A program made the position numbers and the translations under genes. The notes below the pieces were generated by a model. It saw only the letters and a program-made list of their open reading frames with translations, was not told the DNA's origin and searched no databases. Positions 6,988-14,184 of a stretch of 21,895 bases of DNA are shown in pieces. Source of the DNA: an uncultured Ruminococcus sp. (lineage in GTDB: Bacteria > Bacillota > Clostridia > Oscillospirales > CAG-272); NCBI GenBank assembly GCA_902783755.1, contig CACZSC010000016.1, forward strand, positions 1 to 21,895, in the 5' to 3' direction. The stretch's first letter is position 1, and every line of letters begins with the position of its first letter.

Positions 6988-7411
6988 ATCTGTTGTTTAT
7001 GAGGGCCGCGTCATGTTTTTTGACCCGCAGGTTGTTGACCGCGCGGGCGAAGGCTATCTGGGACAGCATGTAATCCTTGTAGCTCTGTCTTCCCCGCATG
7101 TCCTCAGCTGCAGCTTCAGCCTGACGGCGCTCTGCCTCTTCATCTATTTCATCCGGGCGCAACACGGTCTCGCATAGCAACTTTACGGTATTTGAGGCCA
7201 CTACGGCAATGCCCTGAGAGACAGCGCATACGTGCGTCTCACCGTCGGGTAGCGTGAATCTTGCTTCTCCGGGTACCACGGCCGCCGTGAATGGTGTGTG
7301 ATTCGCCATTATGCCGAAGGAACCGTCGCTGAGTGGAAGGTTTATAAGGCTGCAGTCACCGTTGTAGAATATCCTGTCAGGAGAAAGTATCTCAAGGTGG
7401 AAACTACTCAT
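6986..7411 (-). CDS. atpC: F-type ATP synthase epsilon subunit
   Basis: Epsilon is part of the central stalk of F1, binds gamma and the c-ring, and can inhibit ATP hydrolysis. The 141-residue product has the N-terminal beta-sandwich (about 1-86; FHLEILSPDRIFYNGDCSLI, then GSFGIMANHTPF and GEARFTLPDG). A two-helix C-terminal domain follows (about 90-141) with the charged, Ala-rich EIDEEAERRQAEAAAED run. The length is normal. It is the last gene of the operon; its start overlaps the end of the beta gene by eight bases, so translation is probably coupled. No dedicated terminator is visible before the convergent tRNA-Leu. Confidence 0.95.
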   Translation of the reverse strand: MSSFHLEILSPDRIFYNGDCSLINLPLSDGSFGIMANHTPFTAAVVPGEARFTLPDGETHVCAVSQGIAVVASNTVKLLCETVLRPDEIDEEAERRQAEAAAEDMRGRQSYKDYMLSQIAFARAVNNLRVKKHDAALINNR

Positions 7412-8825
7412 AATCCACCGCCTTTGCTCTGGCGCCGTCTATGGTTCCGACATTGAAGAAAGCAGCTTCAGGAAGATCGTCAGCCTCTCCTCCGAGTATG
7501 GCCTCGAATGATCTTATCGTTTCATCCAGCGGGACGAATATGCCTTTCACTCCTGTGAATTTTTCTGCTACCGTGAAAGGTTGCGCGAGGAATCTCTGGA
7601 TCTTGCGGGCCCGGTATACGGATTTCTTGTCTTCGTCCGAGAGTTCGTCCATTCCCAGTATGGCGATGATATCCTGAAGTTCCCTGTAGTGCTCCAGTAT
7701 CTCCTGGACTGCTCTGGCGGTGACATAGTGCCGTTCCCCGACGATATCCGGCTCAAGTGAACGCGAGGTGGAATCAAGCGGATCGACGGCGGGATAGATG
7801 CCTTGTTCGGCTATCTTTCTTGAAAGGACGGTAGTGGCGTCCAGATGTCCGAATGTGGTCGCAGGAGCCGGATCCGTAAGGTCGTCTGCGGGAACATAGA
7901 TTGCCTGGACTGATGTGACGGAACCGTTGTGAGTGGATGCGATGCGTTCTTCAAGCTCTCCGAGCTCGTTTGCGAGGGTGGGCTGGTAACCGACTGCGGA
8001 AGGCATATGCCCCAGCAGTGTGGAGACTTCGCTTCCTGCCTGAACGAAACGGAATATGTTGTCTATGAAGAACAGCACGTCCTGATGCGATACATCACGG
8101 AAATATTCCGCCATGGTGAGTCCCGACAGAGCCACACGCATCCTTACTCCGGGGGTCTCATTCATCTGTCCGAACACCAGAGCGGTCTTGCTTATTACTC
8201 CGCTCTCGTTCATTTCAGCCCAAAGGTCGCTTCCTTCACGGCTCCGTTCTCCTACGCCGGCAAATACGGAGTAGCCTCCGTGCTCTGTAGCGATATTGTG
8301 GATAAGCTCCTGTATGAGTACGGTCTTCCCGACGCCGGCTCCTCCGAACAGTCCGATCTTTCCTCCCTTCGTGTAGGGCGCCAGAAGATCGATGACCTTT
8401 ATACCTGTTTCCAGTATCTCATCGGAATGGCTGCGCTCGGTATATGAAGGAGCCGGCCTGTAAATGGGACAGCGCGGAGTATCGGAAGGCAGATCAGGGT
8501 CCCCGTCAGCAGTCTCGCCCAGTACATTGAAAAGCCTGCCCAGTATCTTATCGCCTACCGGGACTGTAATGACAGAACCGGTCCTTGTGACCTCAAGACC
8601 CCGGCAGAGGCCGTCGCTGGGATCGAGCATTATGCATCTCACCTGGCCGCCTCCTATATGCTGGGCCACTTCCATGACACGTGTGGCGCCGCGGTGAGTG
8701 ACCGTAAGCATCTCACGTATAGGGGGAAGCGTATCCTTCGGAAAGCTCACATCGACTACTGAACCCATCACCTGGGTGATCTTTCCGCGGATTAGCCCGT
8801 TATATTCTTCAATTCTGTTTTCCAT
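7404..8825 (-). CDS. atpD: F-type ATP synthase beta subunit (catalytic)
   Basis: Beta holds the three catalytic sites of the alpha3-beta3 head. The 473-residue product has the usual length and key features: Walker A GGAGVGKT (161-168), the catalytic Glu in VGERSREGSDLW (E193), FGQMNETPGVRMRV, the LFFIDNIFRF Walker B strand, and DELSDED (393-399) in place of the usual DELSEED. The start ATG at 8825 has AAGGAA upstream and overlaps the end of the gamma gene by 17 bases. All catalytic residues I can check are present, so the enzyme should be active despite the unusual alpha and c subunits of this operon. Confidence 0.98.
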   Translation of the reverse strand: MENRIEEYNGLIRGKITQVMGSVVDVSFPKDTLPPIREMLTVTHRGATRVMEVAQHIGGGQVRCIMLDPSDGLCRGLEVTRTGSVITVPVGDKILGRLFNVLGETADGDPDLPSDTPRCPIYRPAPSYTERSHSDEILETGIKVIDLLAPYTKGGKIGLFGGAGVGKTVLIQELIHNIATEHGGYSVFAGVGERSREGSDLWAEMNESGVISKTALVFGQMNETPGVRMRVALSGLTMAEYFRDVSHQDVLFFIDNIFRFVQAGSEVSTLLGHMPSAVGYQPTLANELGELEERIASTHNGSVTSVQAIYVPADDLTDPAPATTFGHLDATTVLSRKIAEQGIYPAVDPLDSTSRSLEPDIVGERHYVTARAVQEILEHYRELQDIIAILGMDELSDEDKKSVYRARKIQRFLAQPFTVAEKFTGVKGIFVPLDETIRSFEAILGGEADDLPEAAFFNVGTIDGARAKAVDYE

Positions 8826-9729
8826 CTCTCGTTTCCTTCTTCTTTTTAAGCGCCCTGGCGCCGGAGGTTACCTCTGATATCTCTCTTGTTATCTCCGCCT
8901 GCCGAATCCGGTTGTACTTCAGCCTGAGTTCATTGAGTATGTTCTCAGCGTTGCTGCTGGCAGAGTTCATGGCAGTCATCCTTGCCTGCTGCTCGCTGCA
9001 GTAGCTGTCGACCAGTATGCTGTAGATATATCCAGTAATATAGCTCGGAATGATCCCCGAAAGCACAGTATCCGGGTCCGGAAAGAATACGTTACGGTCT
9101 CTTTCGGTTTCAATGCTATCATCCTCCGTCACCGAAGCAAAGAGGCTTCGTTTCAGGGGAAGGAGGATGCTCCGTTTCGCTTCTCCGGGCCGTCCGCTGA
9201 GATAGTCGGTATATATGATGCTGATCTCGTCAGCCCTGCCGGTATCGAAGTATTCGAGAAGGTCAGAACATATCCGTCTGGCTTTCCACACGTTCGGCAG
9301 CTCGGCTGAATACCTGAATTCTGGAACAGTCGGTACGCCTTTTGACGAAAAGTGCTGTCTGCCAAGCTCGCCGATCACGAAAAGCACGGTCTCGGAGTGA
9401 CGGGAAAGCACATCTTCGCAAAGAGATATGACATTTTCGTTGTATTCCCCAGCAAGGCCTTTATCGGATGTCACGAGCAGCACGCCGTGCTTTATATGCC
9501 CGCCGGTCATGGGATCCGGGACCTTGAAGTATCTGTTCGATATATCAGGAATGATCCGGAATATCCTTCCTATCTCCTCGCTGAGTGAGCTGAAATACGG
9601 TTCGGTGTTGGTGACTTCTCGCATAGCGCGTCTCATCTTCACGGAGGAGATCATGTACATGGCATCTGTGACTTTTTTGGTTTCCGCTACGGAGTTTATT
9701 CGTGCTCTTATTTCCGAAATGTCCGACAT
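8809..9729 (-). CDS. atpG: F-type ATP synthase gamma subunit
   Basis: Gamma is the rotating shaft between the c-ring and the F1 head. The 306-residue product begins with the typical coiled-coil helix (ISEIRARINSVAETKKVTDA) and ends with the matching C-terminal helix (MNSASSNAENILNELRLKYN, then REISEVTSGARAL). A Rossmann-like middle part lies between them. The frame is open a further 26 codons upstream to 9807, but MSDISEIRARINSV at 9729 is the family start and has GGAGG six bases before it. The gene is about 30 bases after alpha. It is slightly longer than many gamma subunits, mainly in the loop around residues 205-225, which is rich in acidic residues. Confidence 0.97.
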   Translation of the reverse strand: MSDISEIRARINSVAETKKVTDAMYMISSVKMRRAMREVTNTEPYFSSLSEEIGRIFRIIPDISNRYFKVPDPMTGGHIKHGVLLVTSDKGLAGEYNENVISLCEDVLSRHSETVLFVIGELGRQHFSSKGVPTVPEFRYSAELPNVWKARRICSDLLEYFDTGRADEISIIYTDYLSGRPGEAKRSILLPLKRSLFASVTEDDSIETERDRNVFFPDPDTVLSGIIPSYITGYIYSILVDSYCSEQQARMTAMNSASSNAENILNELRLKYNRIRQAEITREISEVTSGARALKKKKETRDGKQN

Positions 9730-9760
9730 GACATCCTCCTTTCCGAAAAGTTGCTGATCT

Positions 9761-11572
9761 TTATTCTTTGGCTGGTTTGCGTGCGATGAATCTGGCTGCT
9801 GCCTCAAGGATCAGATCCCGTATCTCATCGGAATACGTTTTTTCGTGATCTATCCTCAGACAGACGGTGGGAACTTCCCTTTCAAAGTAATCGAGGAGTT
9901 CACTTTGATATTGCTTGACCTCCTTCACCGGGATATCGGTGAATATCCCGCCGTTCGCACAGATCAAGGTTATAACCTGACTGTGGAGAGGCATGGGGGA
10001 CTGCTTGTTCTGACGCAGCAGCATCATAAGTACCTCGCCATGGCGAAGACGGCGGGCCGTGCCTGCGTCCAGTTCTCCTCCGAACTGGGTGAACACTTTC
10101 ATTTCTCTGTATTGTGCCAGATCGAGCCTGACCGAACCTACGGATTTTTTCATAATGTCATACTGGGCAGCTCCGCCCACACGTGATACTGACAATCCGA
10201 CATTCACAGCAGGACGCTGGCCAGCGAAGAAAAGATCACTTTCGAGGAAAAGCTGTCCGTCAGTTATGGAGATGATGTTTGTAGGTATGTAGGCCGACAC
10301 GTCCCCTGCCTGTGTCTCAACGATCGGAAGAGCAGTCATACTGCCGCCTCCGAGCCGTTTGGAAAGCCTTGCCGAGCGTTCCAACAGACGTGAATGGAGA
10401 TAGAAAACATCTCCGGGATAGGCTTCACGTCCGGGTGAGCGTTCAAGCAGAAGACTGAGGGTCCTGTAGGCGACAGCATGGCGCGAGAGATCGTCGTAGA
10501 TAATTAGGGTGTCCCTGCCGCGGTACATGAAGTATTCAGCGACAGCGCATCCGGCATAAGGAGCTATATACTGAAGCGGCGCAGGATCCCCTGCTGTCGA
10601 TGAAACTATTACCGTATACTCGTCCGCACCGTGTTTTTTTAAGGTTTCAGCCACACGGGCAACGGCTCCGGCCCTCTGCCCGATCGAGACATAAACGCAG
10701 ATGACGTCTTTTCCCTTCTGGTTAAGGATCGCATCGACAGCTATGGAGGTCTTTCCGGTCTGACGGTCTCCTATTATAAGTTCTCTCTGGCCTCTTCCTA
10801 TGGGAAACATGGAATCGACGGCCAGGAGTCCAATCTCGAGAGGTACGCCCACAGGTTCCCTGTCGATTATCGAAGGGGCCGGACGTTCTATTGGGAAGTA
10901 CTGGACGGCTCCAAGCTCTCCCTTCCCGTCAAGAGGACGTCCGAGGGGATCTATGATACGGCCCGGCAGCTTGTTGGATATGGGTATTCCGGCGCTACGC
11001 CTGGTGCGCAGTACTTTCATCCCTTCTGACACCTCGCTCTCGTCACCGAATAGGACGACTCCGGAGGATCCGTCGGAGAGTATGTCCTGGACCATTCCCT
11101 TCACACCACTCTCGAAGAGGACTATCTCACCGTATTCCAGGTCGTAGTGACCGGTAAGGCGCACGACGCCGTTGCTCACACTGCTGACGAAACCAACCTG
11201 CTGGTAGCCTGTGCCCAGCTCGAAGTTTTCCACGTTCTCACGAAGCAGAGAGATGATCTTCTCTTCTTTCATCTCACGCTTCATCGACTGGAACGAGCGT
11301 CGCAGCTGTCTTATGCGTCCTAGGGCAGACCAGTCGTAGTTGTCGTCACCGACGAAAATCTTGAATCCCGCTACCACGGACGGGTCGCGCTTTATGACGA
11401 ATTCTGTTTCCGATGGGTCTTTCCCGTATCTGGCTGCCATGAAGTCGCGTATACGGTCGAGCTGTTCGCGGCTCGGGGGAGTCACGCAGTCTATCTCGAT
11501 ACGCAGCGGCTCTGAGACTTGAGTTTCGTCGGCATCTTCGGTAAAGCCGACATTTATGATCTCTTCGCTCAT
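9761..11572 (-). CDS. atpA: F-type ATP synthase alpha subunit fused at its N-terminus to a delta C-terminal domain
   Basis: This 603-residue protein is about 100 residues longer than a normal alpha. From about residue 97 it is a standard alpha: Walker A GDRQTGKT (268-275), VSIGQRAGAVARV, and the arginine-finger region VSRVGGAAQYD. Residues 22-95 are unlike alpha and match the C-terminal domain of the delta subunit (OSCP), with D63-P-S-V-V-A-G69, then VGD (74-76), D80, S82 and GRIRQLR (85-91). These follow the E. coli pattern D-KSVMAG--I--GD---DGSV-GRL--L. The start at 11572 is supported by GGAGGT upstream and an ATGA overlap with the atpF stop. No internal ATG near residues 97-101 has a good ribosome site. 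No atpH gene lies between atpF and this gene, where it normally would. Alpha identity is certain; the fusion is read directly from the sequence and its consequences are inference. Confidence 0.93.
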   Translation of the reverse strand: MSEEIINVGFTEDADETQVSEPLRIEIDCVTPPSREQLDRIRDFMAARYGKDPSETEFVIKRDPSVVAGFKIFVGDDNYDWSALGRIRQLRRSFQSMKREMKEEKIISLLRENVENFELGTGYQQVGFVSSVSNGVVRLTGHYDLEYGEIVLFESGVKGMVQDILSDGSSGVVLFGDESEVSEGMKVLRTRRSAGIPISNKLPGRIIDPLGRPLDGKGELGAVQYFPIERPAPSIIDREPVGVPLEIGLLAVDSMFPIGRGQRELIIGDRQTGKTSIAVDAILNQKGKDVICVYVSIGQRAGAVARVAETLKKHGADEYTVIVSSTAGDPAPLQYIAPYAGCAVAEYFMYRGRDTLIIYDDLSRHAVAYRTLSLLLERSPGREAYPGDVFYLHSRLLERSARLSKRLGGGSMTALPIVETQAGDVSAYIPTNIISITDGQLFLESDLFFAGQRPAVNVGLSVSRVGGAAQYDIMKKSVGSVRLDLAQYREMKVFTQFGGELDAGTARRLRHGEVLMMLLRQNKQSPMPLHSQVITLICANGGIFTDIPVKEVKQYQSELLDYFEREVPTVCLRIDHEKTYSDEIRDLILEAAARFIARKPAKE

Positions 11573-12081
11573 TTGCGGCTACCTCCGCCGGAGGATTCTT
11601 CCTCTGCCCGCCTTATGAACTTGTCGTACAGAGCGGAGTCGGTTTCGGGAGTAGCGTTCTCGCCGAGGAGCTTCTGGGTCGCTGAAAGGACAAGCTCTCC
11701 GATCTCTGCCTGGGCGGATTCGAGGACATGCTTCTTTCTGGATTCCGCTTCGGTCTCGGCAGCACGCAGGATCGCATCGGCCCTTTCCTTGGCGGAGTCG
11801 ATGTATCTGGTGACTATTTCTGCCGCTTCATGTTCGGCATCGGCACGGCTCCGGCTGAGGAATTCCTCTGCCTCGAGGTTCTTTTTTTCATACTCTTCCC
11901 TAAGCCTGTCGCATTCAGCGGACTTTTGCGTGAGATCCTGCTCGAGCTTTACATAGTGTTCCCGACGCTCACGGAGGAATTTTGCAGCCGGCCGATACAG
12001 TATAAGTGTGATGCCGCCGACCAGTATCACTAGATTGAGTATGTGAAGCAGTATCTGTGTAATATCGATGTTTAGAGGCAT
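11569..12081 (-). CDS. atpF: F-type ATP synthase b subunit
   Basis: Subunit b anchors the peripheral stalk in the membrane and holds F1 still against rotation. The 170-residue product has one N-terminal membrane helix (about 9-30, ILLHILNLVILVGGITLILY), then a long charged amphipathic helix (about 35-150) with the usual lack of helix breakers. It ends in a short Gly/Ser-rich tail (EEESSGGGSRK). The ATG at 12081 has AGGAG eight bases upstream. Only one b gene is present, so the stalk is probably a homodimer. Its stop overlaps the start of the delta-alpha gene (ATGA), and in ordinary enzymes the b C-terminus is exactly the part that binds the delta C-terminal domain. Confidence 0.95.
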   Translation of the reverse strand: MPLNIDITQILLHILNLVILVGGITLILYRPAAKFLRERREHYVKLEQDLTQKSAECDRLREEYEKKNLEAEEFLSRSRADAEHEAAEIVTRYIDSAKERADAILRAAETEAESRKKHVLESAQAEIGELVLSATQKLLGENATPETDSALYDKFIRRAEEESSGGGSRK

Positions 12082-12120
12082 CTCTGCAGCTCCTTTTCAG
12101 AACATCTTCGGTCTTGTGGA

Positions 12121-12474
12121 TCAGAGAACGAATATTATGAGTATGGCAACTATGAGGGCGTAGATCACGGCAGTCTCGATAAAGACCAGACCGAGCATCA
12201 TCGCGGAATTTATCTTTCCGGCCATTTCCGGCTGGCGGGCCATGCTGTCCGTTGACTTGGAGATGGCTATAGCCATGGAAATCGCGCCTGTAGCGCATGC
12301 GATGGCTATGAGCGCTGCAGCTGCTATAGCCTTGGCGGAAAGACCTCCGCCGGATTCCCCTGTTTCCGCCTGGGCCTCGGGTACGGCGTCATCTGCAGCG
12401 AAGGCAGGTAGTGAAACAGCTGTCAGCAATGCAAATACGATAACTATCGTGAGAAAAATGGTCAGTTTTTTCAT
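12121..12474 (-). CDS. atpE: F-type ATP synthase c subunit with signal-peptide-like leader
   Basis: The c subunits form the ion-driven ring of Fo. At 117 residues this one is 30-40 longer than most. Residues 1-26 look like a cleavable signal peptide ending in PAFA, followed by an acidic and Gly-rich stretch (27-44). The two hairpin helices are about 46-75 and 88-115, joined by the ARQPE loop (R80-Q81-P82). The ion-carrying carboxylate is E100, with T101 and Y105 around it. The helix-1 GxGxGxGxG packing motif is instead C60-x-T62-x-A64-x-S66-x-A68. The residue equivalent to the Na+-ligand Gln of Ilyobacter is M67. The start has AGGAG 11 bases upstream. An extra N-terminal leader on c is known in some other bacteria; the motif changes are less usual. 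Confidence 0.94.
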   Translation of the reverse strand: MKKLTIFLTIVIVFALLTAVSLPAFAADDAVPEAQAETGESGGGLSAKAIAAAALIAIACATGAISMAIAISKSTDSMARQPEMAGKINSAMMLGLVFIETAVIYALIVAILIIFVL

Positions 12475-12494
12475 GATTCAAATATCTCCTTGTG

Positions 12495-13316
12495 TTAGTC
12501 TTTCTTTTTCTTTTCGACCGCTTCGCCGTAAAACATTGATACGAGAGTGGTCAGCACATAAGTCTGGATGAGAGCGTGAAGCAGAGTGAACAGCACGCCC
12601 ACGATGACAGGAAGCCCGAAACTCAGATAAACGTAATGATAGACCAGTTCAGTCACCAGAAGCCCGCTGAGCAGAGCTCCGAACAGCCTGAAACTCATTG
12701 AGATCGGAAGGGAGAAATCCTTCAGCACGCTGAGGACTCCCTTTATTCCCCTCGTGAAAAGCCCAGCGAACAGTATGACCAGGTATGAGGTCACGCCGAC
12801 TGCTATGGCGGCGTTTATATCCGAGACCGGAGCCGGAAGTGTGACAGGGTTCCCTTCCGTGTTCATAGCCTGTATGCCCAAGAGCTCAAAAAGCGTCCCG
12901 AAGAATATGAACAGGCCTGCTGAGAATATGTATGCACCGGCAAAGGACGGCTTGTGCGGAGAATTCTTTTCCGCCATGTCCTGGAAGAAGCTGACCGGCC
13001 ATTCAAGGACCGACTGCAGTCTGCCGGGCACCCGTTTGAATCTAGGGATAGCGAATATCCTGATGATAAGAGCCAAGATGAGCAGGATCCCTGTCACGAC
13101 ATATGCTGAGATCAGTCCGGGATTGACTTTGAGACCGAAGAACGATATCTTGTTCTTTTCATGGAGCACGGCATCCCGCATGACGCTCTTTATGTCTTCG
13201 TGGCCGCCGGGTGAGAAACCTATCACGGCGATGGCGGCGATCAGAAGGACTATCACGGAAAGCCAGACTATGATGAATACCGTCCTTCTGCTGAGTTTCT
13301 TTTTTCCTGCACTCAA
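12495..13316 (-). CDS. atpB: F-type ATP synthase a subunit, TTG start
   Basis: Subunit a forms the ion half-channels against the c-ring. The 273-residue membrane protein has five to six hydrophobic helices. It has the essential Arg in ISMSFRLFGALLSG (R210) and the conserved Gln in HALIQTYVLTTLVSMFYGEAVE (Q251). The only start that keeps the first membrane helix is a TTG at 13316, which has GAGGTG seven bases upstream; no in-frame ATG is nearby. It is the first gene of the ATP synthase operon, 20 bases before atpE. No atpI gene precedes it. The conserved Arg and Gln show a working channel. Confidence 0.96.
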   Translation of the reverse strand: MSAGKKKLSRRTVFIIVWLSVIVLLIAAIAVIGFSPGGHEDIKSVMRDAVLHEKNKISFFGLKVNPGLISAYVVTGILLILALIIRIFAIPRFKRVPGRLQSVLEWPVSFFQDMAEKNSPHKPSFAGAYIFSAGLFIFFGTLFELLGIQAMNTEGNPVTLPAPVSDINAAIAVGVTSYLVILFAGLFTRGIKGVLSVLKDFSLPISMSFRLFGALLSGLLVTELVYHYVYLSFGLPVIVGVLFTLLHALIQTYVLTTLVSMFYGEAVEKKKKD

Positions 13317-13378
13317 ATAAGTTCACCTCGCAGATCAGAACCATGACGCATCACTTGTCACGGGTACTTGTTTGTTTT

Positions 13379-13408
13379 ATTTTACCATACAGACTCATGT
13401 CCGTTCAA
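13379..13408 (-). promoter_or_regulatory. Possible promoter of the ATP synthase operon
   Basis: TTGAAC (13408-13403) and TAAAAT (13384-13379) on the minus strand are 18 bases apart, about 65 bases upstream of atpB. It is the best candidate in the AT-rich region shared with the divergent zinc-ribbon gene, but both boxes are imperfect. Confidence 0.45.
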
Positions 13409-13479
13409 TATATTAGTTTATAAATCGAACAAATCGCATGAATAATACTCTATTTTAGCCATTCCGTCAGGTGACAGTG

Positions 13480-13508
13480 TTGCGAATGCACGGAGTATGT
13501 TATAAAAT
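13480..13508 (+). promoter_or_regulatory. Possible promoter of the zinc-ribbon gene at 13541
   Basis: TTGCGA (13480-13485) and TAAAAT (13503-13508) are 17 bases apart and end about 32 bases before the start codon. A shifted TATAAA at 13501 is an alternative -10. Confidence 0.45.
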
Positions 13509-13540
13509 ATGTACAATAAACTATCGGGAGATTGCGGAAG

Positions 13541-14110
13541 ATGTACTGTACGAACTGCGGAAAAGAGATTGATGATTCAAAATTCTGTCCGTACTGCGGA
13601 ACGAAGGCAGAAAATCAGACAGTACCTGTTCAGCAGGAATCTGTTTGTATGGCTGCGCCTTCTCTTCCATTTGTGAACCTGCCGGACGGAATACTAGTGG
13701 ACGAAAACGGAGTTCTTCACTGGGCATTTTCTCAGAAGGATTATACTTACCATTTTTTTATGGATGACAAACGTATAGGACTTACATTGGTGGCAAATCC
13801 GAAACCGGATACAGTCGGACAGGCTTTCAGGGACATGGTGAAAAGCGGCGTGGAGCTTGCTGCGACACATATAGTCATGACAAGCGAAGCTTATAACGGC
13901 ATGGATCTGCCCTGGAATTCCAGCGGGAACAGCCAGTCGAGCTCATATCTTCTGTTTGAACCTGTCAGGATCATAAAGGCGAATCCAAAGAAGAGTGAGA
14001 TACTGATCAAACAGGTGCTTTCTGCCATGCAGCTGTGCATGACACCCGAACAGTATCCCTTCGTGCTGGATTATGTCATGAGACACTGTCCGCAGGCCAA
14101 GCTTAAATAG
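13541..14110 (+). CDS. Protein with N-terminal zinc ribbon, function unknown
   Basis: This 189-residue protein opens with a CxxC-x9-CxxC zinc ribbon (C3, C6, C16, C19; MYCTNCGKEIDDSKFCPYCG). A short linker is followed by a domain of about 150 residues that I do not recognise, with alternating strands and helices and the motif DGILVDENGVLHWAF. There is no signal peptide or membrane segment. The frame is open to a TTG at 13532, but ATG 13541 is preferred: GGGAG lies ten bases before it and the family form begins M-x-C. It is a single gene, divergent from the ATP synthase operon and convergent with the dockerin gene. It shares only the zinc ribbon with the other small zinc-ribbon protein in the window. 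The function is open. Confidence 0.85.
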   Translation: MYCTNCGKEIDDSKFCPYCGTKAENQTVPVQQESVCMAAPSLPFVNLPDGILVDENGVLHWAFSQKDYTYHFFMDDKRIGLTLVANPKPDTVGQAFRDMVKSGVELAATHIVMTSEAYNGMDLPWNSSGNSQSSSYLLFEPVRIIKANPKKSEILIKQVLSAMQLCMTPEQYPFVLDYVMRHCPQAKLK

Positions 14111-14127
14111 TAATACTCAAGAATAAC

Positions 14128-14162
14128 GAAAGAGCTGAAGTTTTCATCGCTTCAGCTCTTTC
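14128..14162. terminator. Bidirectional terminator between convergent genes
   Basis: A perfect 13-bp stem (GAAAGAGCTGAAG and its complement) with a 9-base loop lies between the zinc-ribbon stop (14110) and the dockerin gene stop (14185). It is A-rich on the left and T-rich on the right (TTTCTCTTT), so it can serve the plus strand well and the minus strand to some degree. Confidence 0.85.
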
Positions 14163-14184
14163 TCTTTGGAACCAATGAGGTCTC

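Noticed and set aside
9730..9807. Longer gamma subunit starting at 9807
   Set aside because: The extra 26 residues do not resemble gamma and overlap the end of alpha; ATG 9729 has a GGAGG site and the family start.
11240..11300. Internal start near alpha residues 97-101 that would give an ordinary alpha subunit without the delta domain
   Set aside because: The ATG codons for MKREMKEEK have no good Shine-Dalgarno sequence upstream, while the ATG at 11572 has GGAGGT. It remains a weak possibility to test.
11560..11580. Programmed frameshift joining atpF to the delta-alpha gene
   Set aside because: The frames are offset by -1, but no slippery heptamer is present at the junction; ATGA stop-start coupling explains it.
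12121..12474. Firm call of a Na+-driven ATP synthase
   Set aside because: T101 and Y105 fit, but the helix-1 Gln ligand is Met, so the ion cannot be decided from sequence.
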